Below, piece by piece: positions 1 to 5,668 of a stretch of DNA of 12,708 bases. The translations under genes and the position numbers were made by a program. The notes below the pieces were generated by a model. It was given only the letters and a program-made list of their open reading frames with translations. It was not told the DNA's origin and ran no database searches. The stretch comes from Candidatus Saccharimonadota bacterium (GTDB taxonomy: Bacteria > Patescibacteriota > Saccharimonadia > UBA4664). The number at the start of each line of letters is the position of its first letter. Positions within the stretch are counted from its first letter, which is position 1. The stretch is from assembly GCA_029288275.1 (NCBI GenBank), contig JARIHM010000051.1, positions 1 to 12,708 on the forward strand, written 5' to 3'.

Positions 1-2508
1 AATATCGAACAGCCGGCCGACGAGCCGCAGGAACTCAAGACCGACATTGGCACCGTACGGATTCAAAAGCTGGAAACCGAAATGGAGACCAGCTACCTCG
101 CTTATGCCATGTCGGTGATTATTTCGCGCGCCTTGCCGGACGTGCGTGATGGTCTCAAGCCAGTGCACCGCCGCATTCTCTATGTAATGAACACCATGGG
201 TCTGCGCCATAATGCCAAGTATCGCAAGAGTGCCCAGGTGGTGGGTGAAGTGATGGGTAAGTACCACCCGCATGGCGACACCGCCATTTACGACTCCATG
301 GTCCGTATGGCGCAGGACTTTTCTTACCGCTACCCGTTGGTGGATGGCCAGGGTAACTTTGGCTCCATGGATGGCGACTCACCGGCGGCCATGCGTTATA
401 CCGAGGCCCGGATGGCCGCCATCACTGAGGAGATGCTGGTCGACATCGAAAAAGAGACTGTCGACTTTGTGCCCAACTACGACGGCTCCACCAAGCAGCC
501 GAGTGTACTGCCGGCTAAGCTGCCCAACCTGCTCTTAAACGGCCAGATGGGCATCGCCGTAGGTATGGCCACCAACATTCCGCCGCATAACCTCACCGAG
601 CTGATTGATGGCATCGTGGAGCTGATCGATAATCCCGAGGCCACACTTGATGACCTCATGAAGCACGTGAAGGGTCCGGATTTCCCAACTGGGGGCATTA
701 TCTTTGGTGCCGATTCCATCCGCCAGGCATATGGTACCGGTAAAGGTGGCATTGTGGTACGGGCCAAGGCTGAGATCGTGGAGACCAAGAAAGGCTTAGA
801 GCAGATCGTCATCACCGAGATTCCGTATGCGGTGAACAAAGCCAGCTTAGTAGAGAAGATCGCTGAGTTGCACCACGATAAGCGGGTGTTGGGTATCGCC
901 GACTTGCGTGACGAGAGCTCGCGGGCGGGGGTCCGGATTGTGGTTGATGTAAAGCGTGACGGCTATCCCAAGAAGATCCTTAACCAGCTATACAAACTGA
1001 CGCCACTGCAGAGTGCCTTCCATGTCAACATGCTGGCACTCGTGGACAACGGTCGTCAGCCGCGAGTATTGAGCCTCGAAATGATGCTGCGCGAATACCT
1101 GAGCCACCGTCAGGTGGTGGTACGCCGCCGCACCGAGTTTGAGCTGCGCAAAGCCAAAGAGCGGGCTCACATCTTGGAAGGCTACAAGATTGCGCTCGAT
1201 CATATTGATGAAGTTATTAAGGTGATTCGCGCCTCGCAGACTAGCGAGGAGGCCTGCAATAACTTGATGGCTAAGTTTGGGCTGACCGAAATTCAGGCCA
1301 AGGCTATTTTGGCCATGCAGCTGCGGCGCCTAACCGGCCTGGAGCGCGAAGCCATCGAAAACGAACTAACCGAATTGCGTAAGCTCATCGCCGAGCTCGA
1401 GAAGATCTTGGCTAGTGAGAGCGAAATCCTGCGCATTATCCGTGAAGAGCTTGAGGAGATGAAGGCCAAGTACGGCGACGAACGGCGTACCCAGATCATT
1501 AGCTCTGAAGTAGGCAAGTTTAGCGAGGAAGAGCTAGTGCCGAACGAGCAGGTGATCGTGACGCTCACTTCTGGCGGTTACATTAAGCGCATCCCGAGCA
1601 ATACCTACAAGAGCCAGGGCCGTGGCGGTAAGGGCATTATGGGCATGGCCACCAAAGAAGAGGATGTGGTGCAGCACCTGGTGCTGACACATAATCACGA
1701 CTTTATGCTGTTCTTTACTAATAAAGGCCGCGTGTTCCGGCTGAAAGTTTATGAGATTCCGGCGGCCTCGCGTACAGCTAAGGGCCAGGCAGTGCCGAAC
1801 CTCCTGCAGCTGGCGCCGGGTGAGAGTGTAACGTCGCTCGTGAACTTTGATGCAAAAACTACTCACGATTATCTCTTTATGGCCACGCGCCAGGGCACGG
1901 TCAAGAAGACGCCGTTGAGCGACTATGCCAACGTGCGTGCCAACGGCTTGATCGCCATTAAGCTGGACGCTGGCGACGAACTGGGCTGGGTCAAACTGAC
2001 GAGCGGTAAGGACGAGATTCTGATGTCTACGGCGCTGGCACAAGCCATTCGCTTTAAAGAGAATGAGGTCCGGCCCATGGGGCGAGCCACTCGCGGAGTA
2101 CGCGGCATCCGTCTGCGAAGCGGTGACAGAGTAGTGGGCATGGACCTGGCTTCGCCTGGCATGGAGCTGCTGGTAATAATGGAGAACGGTTATGGCAAGC
2201 GCACCAAGGTCGACCAGTTTGCGACCCATGCCCGCGGCGGCGTCGGCATTAAGGCTGGTGTCGTAACAGCCAAGACGGGCAAGACGGTGGACGTGCGTGC
2301 TATTGGCGACGCCACCGACGACCTCGTGATTGTCTCAAGCCAAGGCCAGGTAATCCGCTTGGCGCTAGGGGATATCTCGCTCATTGGGCGTGCTACTCAG
2401 GGGGTGCGTATTATGCGCATGAAGGAGGACGACAAGGTAGCTTCCGTGGCCTTAGTGGGCGAGGCTAAATTAGAGGGAGAGATCACTGAGCCAGCGGCCG
2501 AGGCCTAA
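1..2508 (+). CDS. gyrA: DNA gyrase subunit A (5' partial)
   Basis: GyrA is the DNA-breaking and rejoining subunit of gyrase, the A2B2 type II topoisomerase that introduces negative supercoils using ATP. The frame is open from base 1, and the 27 codons before the ATG at 82 lead into the first conserved helix (EMETSYLAYAMS), so the true start lies upstream and ATG 82 is internal. Visible landmarks are RALPDVRDGLKPVHRR, the quinolone pocket HGDTAIYD (Thr and Asp at the E. coli Ser83 and Asp87 positions) and the catalytic tyrosine in AAMRYTEARM (codon 397-399). A coiled-coil arm and a C-terminal beta-pinwheel follow. The GyrA box reads QGRGGKG (1615-1635) rather than the classical QRRGGKG, and this box is what separates GyrA from ParC. 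The C-terminal tail is short and acidic. An intrinsic terminator follows the TAA stop. Confidence 0.97.
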   Translation, partial: NIEQPADEPQELKTDIGTVRIQKLETEMETSYLAYAMSVIISRALPDVRDGLKPVHRRILYVMNTMGLRHNAKYRKSAQVVGEVMGKYHPHGDTAIYDSMVRMAQDFSYRYPLVDGQGNFGSMDGDSPAAMRYTEARMAAITEEMLVDIEKETVDFVPNYDGSTKQPSVLPAKLPNLLLNGQMGIAVGMATNIPPHNLTELIDGIVELIDNPEATLDDLMKHVKGPDFPTGGIIFGADSIRQAYGTGKGGIVVRAKAEIVETKKGLEQIVITEIPYAVNKASLVEKIAELHHDKRVLGIADLRDESSRAGVRIVVDVKRDGYPKKILNQLYKLTPLQSAFHVNMLALVDNGRQPRVLSLEMMLREYLSHRQVVVRRRTEFELRKAKERAHILEGYKIALDHIDEVIKVIRASQTSEEACNNLMAKFGLTEIQAKAILAMQLRRLTGLEREAIENELTELRKLIAELEKILASESEILRIIREELEEMKAKYGDERRTQIISSEVGKFSEEELVPNEQVIVTLTSGGYIKRIPSNTYKSQGRGGKGIMGMATKEEDVVQHLVLTHNHDFMLFFTNKGRVFRLKVYEIPAASRTAKGQAVPNLLQLAPGESVTSLVNFDAKTTHDYLFMATRQGTVKKTPLSDYANVRANGLIAIKLDAGDELGWVKLTSGKDEILMSTALAQAIRFKENEVRPMGRATRGVRGIRLRSGDRVVGMDLASPGMELLVIMENGYGKRTKVDQFATHARGGVGIKAGVVTAKTGKTVDVRAIGDATDDLVIVSSQGQVIRLALGDISLIGRATQGVRIMRMKEDDKVASVALVGEAKLEGEITEPAAEA

Positions 2509-2526
2509 AAGTCTCTCCAGATAGGG

Positions 2527-2558
2527 AAAAAAGAGCCCCGCATTGCGGGGTTCTTTTT
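2527..2558 (+). terminator. Rho-independent terminator of gyrA
   Basis: A nine-pair GC-rich stem (2533-2541 with 2545-2553, one G-T pair, loop ATT) is followed by five T residues (2554-2558) and preceded by six A residues, so it could also act in the reverse direction. It begins 18 bases after the gyrA stop and separates gyrA from the surface-protein genes. Confidence 0.92.
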
Positions 2559-2572
2559 ATGGTTAATGTCAC

Positions 2573-2647
2573 GATAATTTAGAAATTTTTGACACATTCT
2601 TTCATGAAAACGACCATATTGGTCACCTTACTTAGAACGTATTCTAA
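2573..2647 (+). promoter_or_regulatory. Probable promoter/operator region for the surface-protein operon
   Basis: After the gyrA terminator comes AT-rich DNA with several promoter-like elements: GATAAT (2573-2578), a perfect TTGACA (2589-2594) without a good -10 at 17 bases (CATATT lies at 2615-2620, spacer 20), and TATTCT (2640-2645). Two inverted repeats follow: GACCA-TAT-TGGTC (2612-2624) and TTAGAA-CGTA-TTCTAA (2632-2647). A third, GGGTA-N8-TACCC, is at 2656-2673. Some promoter is needed here because gyrA is terminated, but I cannot say which hexamers are used. The dyads could be operators or mRNA hairpins in the leader. Confidence 0.4.
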
Positions 2648-2702
2648 ACATTGGTGGGTAAATGGTAATACCCGTTTGTTATCTAATCCAAAGCAGAGGG
2701 CC

Positions 2703-3713
2703 ATGGTCTTGTCTGGACGATTTTCCAAGACAATCCAATTCGCAATTGGACTAGCCGCAGCTAGCGGCTTTGCGTTGGTCTTGAATAACGGTGCGTGGGC
2801 GGCCGAAGTGGTTAGCCCAGACACGGTTGCTCAAGCTCCAAGCCTGAATCAACTGCAAACGGCTCAGGATCAGTTAGCGCAAAAGGTAGCGGCCGCCAAT
2901 CAGCTATCGAGCCATCTGAGCGCCAGTTTGACGGCTCAGGACGGGGGTGAGTCGCAGATAATGAATCATGGAGCCGTAACCGGGCAGTCATCAGACACCC
3001 CAAGCGGTCCAGTGGCAGTGTCCACGGTTGGCGGTGATCAGGCGGCTGGGTTGGCAAATCCTCGCATGATGACTACGCCGACTGAGAGTGCGGATACTCC
3101 GTTGGCTCAGACAAACCCTGTGTCTACGGACCAGGCTTCTCCGAGCATGGGCGTTCAGTTACCGGTTGCTCCGACCAGTACGCCTCCTGCCGTGAATGCA
3201 CCCCAGCTGACCGTGCCAGTACTCGTATCTGAGGCCGGCTCAACGCATCGATACCGGGCTATAGCGCTCGTTATCCAGCCCACCATTACCAGCCAAAATG
3301 ACCTGCCGGCCGGTCTGGTGATGGGCTCGCAGATGCCGCGGACAGCTCAGGACAGCAAGGTGCCGGCCCACCCTAATGGCCTCCTAAGTACCCTTGTGGC
3401 CGAGCTGGGCGGGATTATTATGCCGCAACTGGCGGCTCTGCCAATCCTGGCGGCTTCACCAATTGTGGCTGTTTCACTCCTGCTGCTTGCTGTGACACTA
3501 TGCCTATTCAATCTTCCAAGCTTTAGCTATGGCTTATGGCTGCGCCGCTCCGGATACGCTCATGCCGCGCGCAGTGATATGGCCGCCTTATTCTTTGCTA
3601 CACCACTCACTTTGAGCTATGCCAAGCCTGTTCGCTTACCGCATAGCTCATTTTCTTTGTGGTGTCAGACAACAAATGATGTTCATCAACTCATTAACCA
3701 GGAAGGGAGGTAG
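2703..3713 (+). CDS. Exported membrane-anchored protein of unknown family
   Basis: I do not recognise this 336-residue protein. ATG 2703 is preferred because it gives a clean signal peptide: basic start, hydrophobic residues 11-28, and likely cleavage after AWA (about residue 33). The frame stays open upstream to TTG 2589, but that codon lies inside a TTGACA box and the extra residues look non-coding. The Shine-Dalgarno site is poor (AGAGGG only 2 bases before the ATG). Residues 45-75 are Gln/Ala/Leu-rich and could form a short coiled coil. Residues 80-225 are low-complexity Ser/Thr/Pro/Gln, likely an extended stalk. Residues 236-270 are strongly hydrophobic, followed by a basic stretch (LWLRRSGYAHAAR), so the C-terminal ~65 residues are probably cytoplasmic. 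Its last codons (GAA GGG AGG TAG) form the Shine-Dalgarno site of the next gene, which starts 2 bases after the stop, so the two are probably translationally coupled. Confidence 0.75.
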   Translation: MVLSGRFSKTIQFAIGLAAASGFALVLNNGAWAAEVVSPDTVAQAPSLNQLQTAQDQLAQKVAAANQLSSHLSASLTAQDGGESQIMNHGAVTGQSSDTPSGPVAVSTVGGDQAAGLANPRMMTTPTESADTPLAQTNPVSTDQASPSMGVQLPVAPTSTPPAVNAPQLTVPVLVSEAGSTHRYRAIALVIQPTITSQNDLPAGLVMGSQMPRTAQDSKVPAHPNGLLSTLVAELGGIIMPQLAALPILAASPIVAVSLLLLAVTLCLFNLPSFSYGLWLRRSGYAHAARSDMAALFFATPLTLSYAKPVRLPHSSFSLWCQTTNDVHQLINQEGR

Positions 3714-3715
3714 CT

Positions 3716-4420
3716 ATGAAGATGCGACGCTATTTGATGAGCGCTTCGGTGGCCGGTCTGGCTGCGGTGGCAGTGAGCGGCGTCGCGCTGGCTGACTCAG
3801 CTACGGTGTCAAATACCGGTCCGGGGTCAAGCCAATCGATCGTCATCAATAACACAACCACGGACACTACCACAAATACGAATGCGGTAGCCATTACCAA
3901 TACAAATGTCCAAAGCAGCACGAGCGGTGCCGTGACCGTAAGCGGGAATACTACGGCTGGAGGTGCTGTCTCTGGCAATAGTACTAACCAATCAAATCAG
4001 TCGACCACTGTGACGATTGGCAATACCGTGCCGGTGGGCGGCTCTGGCGGAAACACCCCGCCACCCAACGGCGGTACGCCAGGTGGCGGCTCGGGCGGCA
4101 GTACGGGCGGCACTGGCGGTGGCGGTTCGGGTACTGGCGGCGGCTCAACGGGCGGGAGCGTCCTTGGCGCCGCCACCGTAGCCGCAGGTGTCGGACAGGG
4201 AGCCAGTGGTGGCGTCCTGCCAGAAGTCGGCGCTTCGGTACCTATGGATGTGTCGGCGCTGCGTGCGCTGTACCACCCCACTGCACCAGCAGCTACTACC
4301 AAACTAGCCAAGCAGACGGACGGTATCTCCGCGATCTTCTTGATCGTAGCCTCGTTGCTTAGTCTAGCCGGCGCTGCAGGGAGCGCTATCTATGCACAAC
4401 GTAAGGAACAGAAAGTTTAG
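3716..4420 (+). CDS. Anchored surface protein with one Asn/Thr-rich module and Gly-rich stalk
   Basis: This 234-residue protein has a signal peptide (1-26, cleavage after ALA), one Asn/Thr/Ser-rich module (27-103, beginning near NTGPGSSQSIVINN and ending TTVTIGN), a Gly/Ser/Thr-rich flexible linker (about 104-165), a less biased region (166-200) and a C-terminal membrane segment (204-226) with tail AQRKEQKV. The layout says exported and held in the membrane by its C-terminus, with the module displayed outward. The module matches those at 5067-5294 and 5334-5564 and, in a longer form, those in the 786-residue protein. No cysteines are present. The ATG is 5 bases after an excellent GGAAGGGAGG site. 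Asn codons in the module are mostly AAT (10 of 12), unlike the homologous gene at 4989. Function is unknown; an anchor or nucleator for a surface fibre is my inference. Confidence 0.85.
   Translation: MKMRRYLMSASVAGLAAVAVSGVALADSATVSNTGPGSSQSIVINNTTTDTTTNTNAVAITNTNVQSSTSGAVTVSGNTTAGGAVSGNSTNQSNQSTTVTIGNTVPVGGSGGNTPPPNGGTPGGGSGGSTGGTGGGGSGTGGGSTGGSVLGAATVAAGVGQGASGGVLPEVGASVPMDVSALRALYHPTAPAATTKLAKQTDGISAIFLIVASLLSLAGAAGSAIYAQRKEQKV
3794..4024 (+). repeat. Asn/Thr-rich surface module, single copy
   Basis: A ~77-residue module whose alignable features are TGPGS, then N-N, paired T-N-T-N, a V/Q-containing turn, SG, GNT..GG...SG and a final TVTIGN. It is the same unit as the two copies at 5067-5294 and 5334-5564. 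The last 38 residues are almost the same as in the copy at 5334-5564 (QSSTSG/QASTSG, GNTTAGGA/GNTSAGGA, TTVTIGN). Confidence 0.8.
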
Positions 4421-4430
4421 GAGGCATTTG

Positions 4431-4916
4431 ATGAACCGCATGCGTATTGCTCGTAATGTCCTTTCGGCCACCACCGTGGCGCTGGGGCTTGCCTCAGCCG
4501 TATCGGCCGAGCAGTCTACGCCGCCGGCTCAACCTCAGATCTCCAGTCAAACCGAGCCGACGTCGGCGCCTACTCCAGTGGCGACGCCCGTTGTCCGGCC
4601 GCACATTACCCTGAACGGTCAACCTTTGCCCGTCCAATCTGACGGTAGCGTGAATGGCGCCTCAGCTGACGGCACCACTACCGTCCAGTCGGTCGGTGGT
4701 CAGACCACAGTTACCACCACTGGTCCTACGACGGGACACACCAGCGTGGTGGCTGGCAATAGCGATCTCAACATTAATGTGGATGGTGGCGCTAGCGGCG
4801 GCAGTACGAGCTGGAGCAGCACCCAAGTATCTGGCTCAAGCGGTAGCAGCACGATGAGTTCAAGCTCTTCAAGCACAACCGTTATTAGCACGGGTGGCGG
4901 CTCCGTAACGCCGTAG
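4431..4916 (+). CDS. Small secreted Ser/Thr/Gly-rich protein
   Basis: Not recognised. ATG 4431 sits 6 bases after a perfect AGGAGG (4419-4424) that overlaps the TAG of the previous gene, giving 161 residues. An in-frame ATG at 4392 inside the upstream gene is less likely. A signal peptide is clear: basic MNRMRIARN, hydrophobic core, likely cleavage at AVSA-EQS near residue 26. The mature part is Pro/Thr-rich (27-55), then has a short stretch with beta potential and a partial echo of the neighbours' module (TTTGPTTGHTSVVAGNS, DLNINV), and ends in a Ser/Gly-rich tail. There is no C-terminal membrane segment, so it is probably released or bound to another surface protein. It is probably co-transcribed with the two genes upstream and may be an accessory component. 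Confidence 0.75.
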   Translation: MNRMRIARNVLSATTVALGLASAVSAEQSTPPAQPQISSQTEPTSAPTPVATPVVRPHITLNGQPLPVQSDGSVNGASADGTTTVQSVGGQTTVTTTGPTTGHTSVVAGNSDLNINVDGGASGGSTSWSSTQVSGSSGSSTMSSSSSSTTVISTGGGSVTP

Positions 4917-4930
4917 CCGTCCACAACAGG

Positions 4931-4946
4931 CGGGCCCTCGGGCCCG
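4931..4946 (+). terminator. GC-rich hairpin between operon genes, no U-tract
   Basis: CGGGCC and GGCCCG enclose the loop CTCG, 14 bases after the stop at 4916. No run of T follows, so it may be a weak terminator, a transcript-stabilising 3' end or a processing site separating the upstream genes from the gene at 4989. Confidence 0.45.
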
Positions 4947-4988
4947 GTACTAGACACAACTAACTATTAACTAGAAAGGAATTGCAGC

Positions 4989-5567
4989 ATGATTAAAGCA
5001 TCTGTACTTCGCTACGCAGCCATTGGTATGGCTTCACTGAGCCTGGCCGGCTTTGCCGCCGCCAGCACCGTAACTGTTGGTACGACCGGTCCTGGTTCGC
5101 TCAACAGCGTTTCGCTCAACAACACGAACACCGCTACGCACACCAACGCCAACGGCGTGGGTGTAAACAACTTTAATGGTCAGCTGTCGGCCAGCGGTAA
5201 CGTTCTTGCGGCCAACAACACCACCGTTGGTGGTGCCGCTTCGGGCAACACCAGCAACTCGAGCAGCCAAGGCACTGGCGTGGGCATCACCAACACCGCC
5301 ACTGCTACGAACATGCCGATCCTGATGGGTTCGGACACCGTCAGCTTGAACCTGACCGGCCCGAATTCGACCAACACGGTGGGTATCAACAACACCAACA
5401 ACACCACTACGACCAACACGAACCTGGTCCAGGTGAGCAACAACAACCTGCAGGCTTCCACGAGCGGCAGTGTTGGTGTGTTCGGTAACACCTCCGCCGG
5501 TGGTGCCACCTCGGGTAGCACTTCAAACACCAGCAACCAGACCACGACCGTTACCATCGGTAACTAG
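4989..5567 (+). CDS. Secreted two-module Asn/Thr-rich protein (candidate fibre subunit)
   Basis: This 192-residue protein is a signal peptide (1-26, cleavage near FAAA-STV) followed by almost nothing but two copies of the Asn/Thr-rich module (27-102 and 116-192), about 89 residues apart, with the protein ending exactly at the module's final TIGN. It has no cysteine, linker or membrane anchor. A good AAAGGA site (4975-4980) lies 8 bases before the ATG. Codon use is striking: by my count 30 of 32 Asn codons are AAC, and Thr is mostly ACC/ACG, whereas the homologous module at 3794 uses mainly AAT. That pattern is typical of very highly expressed genes. Strong hairpins flank the gene on both sides (4931-4946 and 5578-5602). 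I infer an abundant secreted subunit, possibly a beta-solenoid or amyloid-like building block; there is no direct evidence for polymerisation. Confidence 0.85.
   Translation: MIKASVLRYAAIGMASLSLAGFAAASTVTVGTTGPGSLNSVSLNNTNTATHTNANGVGVNNFNGQLSASGNVLAANNTTVGGAASGNTSNSSSQGTGVGITNTATATNMPILMGSDTVSLNLTGPNSTNTVGINNTNNTTTTNTNLVQVSNNNLQASTSGSVGVFGNTSAGGATSGSTSNTSNQTTTVTIGN
5067..5294 (+). repeat. Asn/Thr-rich surface module, copy 1 of 2
   Basis: Residues 27-102 of the secreted protein. It contains TTGPGSLNSVSLNNTNT, SASGN, NNTTVGGAASGNTSN and GITN, position for position like the next copy. Confidence 0.8.
5334..5564 (+). repeat. Asn/Thr-rich surface module, copy 2 of 2
   Basis: Residues 116-192 of the secreted protein. 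It contains LTGPNSTNTVGINNTNN, STSG, GNTSAGGATSGSTSN and terminal TVTIGN. The GPNSTN motif is exactly the one in modules 3 and 4 of the 786-residue protein, linking the two genes. Confidence 0.8.
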
Positions 5568-5577
5568 TTCTCTGGTA

Positions 5578-5602
5578 TGATGAGGGCCGCGTGCCCTCAT
5601 CA
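5578..5602 (+). terminator. Perfect 10-bp hairpin after the two-module gene
   Basis: TGATGAGGGC pairs perfectly with GCCCTCATCA around the loop CGCGT, 10 bases after the stop. It lacks a T-run, so it could be a partial terminator or a 3' stabiliser that keeps the presumed abundant upstream message apart from the large downstream gene. Confidence 0.5.
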
Positions 5603-5668
5603 GCAATTATCTGCGGCTGTAAGCCAAAATAGTCACACTGCCTAACTGGAAGGGGGAGACGGAAACCG

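Noticed and set aside
1534..2229. Long open frame antisense to gyrA
   Set aside because: It lies wholly inside conserved gyrA on the other strand, and its translation has no recognisable domain or Shine-Dalgarno site; it reflects gyrA codon composition.
2632..2647. GAACGTATTC resembling a Gram-positive LexA box
   Set aside because: The half-site spacing differs from GAAC-N4-GTTC, and the downstream genes are not SOS genes.
2589..2702. TTG-initiated N-terminal extension of the first surface protein
   Set aside because: The TTG is part of a TTGACA element, there is no ribosome binding site, and the extension would push the signal peptide ~40 residues inward.
4221..4235. LPEVG in the 234-residue module protein, resembling a sortase LPxTG signal
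   Set aside because: It lacks the Thr, and about 35 residues separate it from the membrane helix, whereas sortase signals directly precede it.
4392..4430. Earlier in-frame ATG for the small secreted protein
   Set aside because: It overlaps the previous gene by 29 bases, while ATG 4431 has a perfect AGGAGG at ideal spacing and gives a better signal peptide.
5067..5564. CRISPR-like or DNA-level tandem repeats from recurring AAC/ACC codons
   Set aside because: The repetition is protein-level low complexity in a continuous reading frame; there are no constant repeats with unique spacers.
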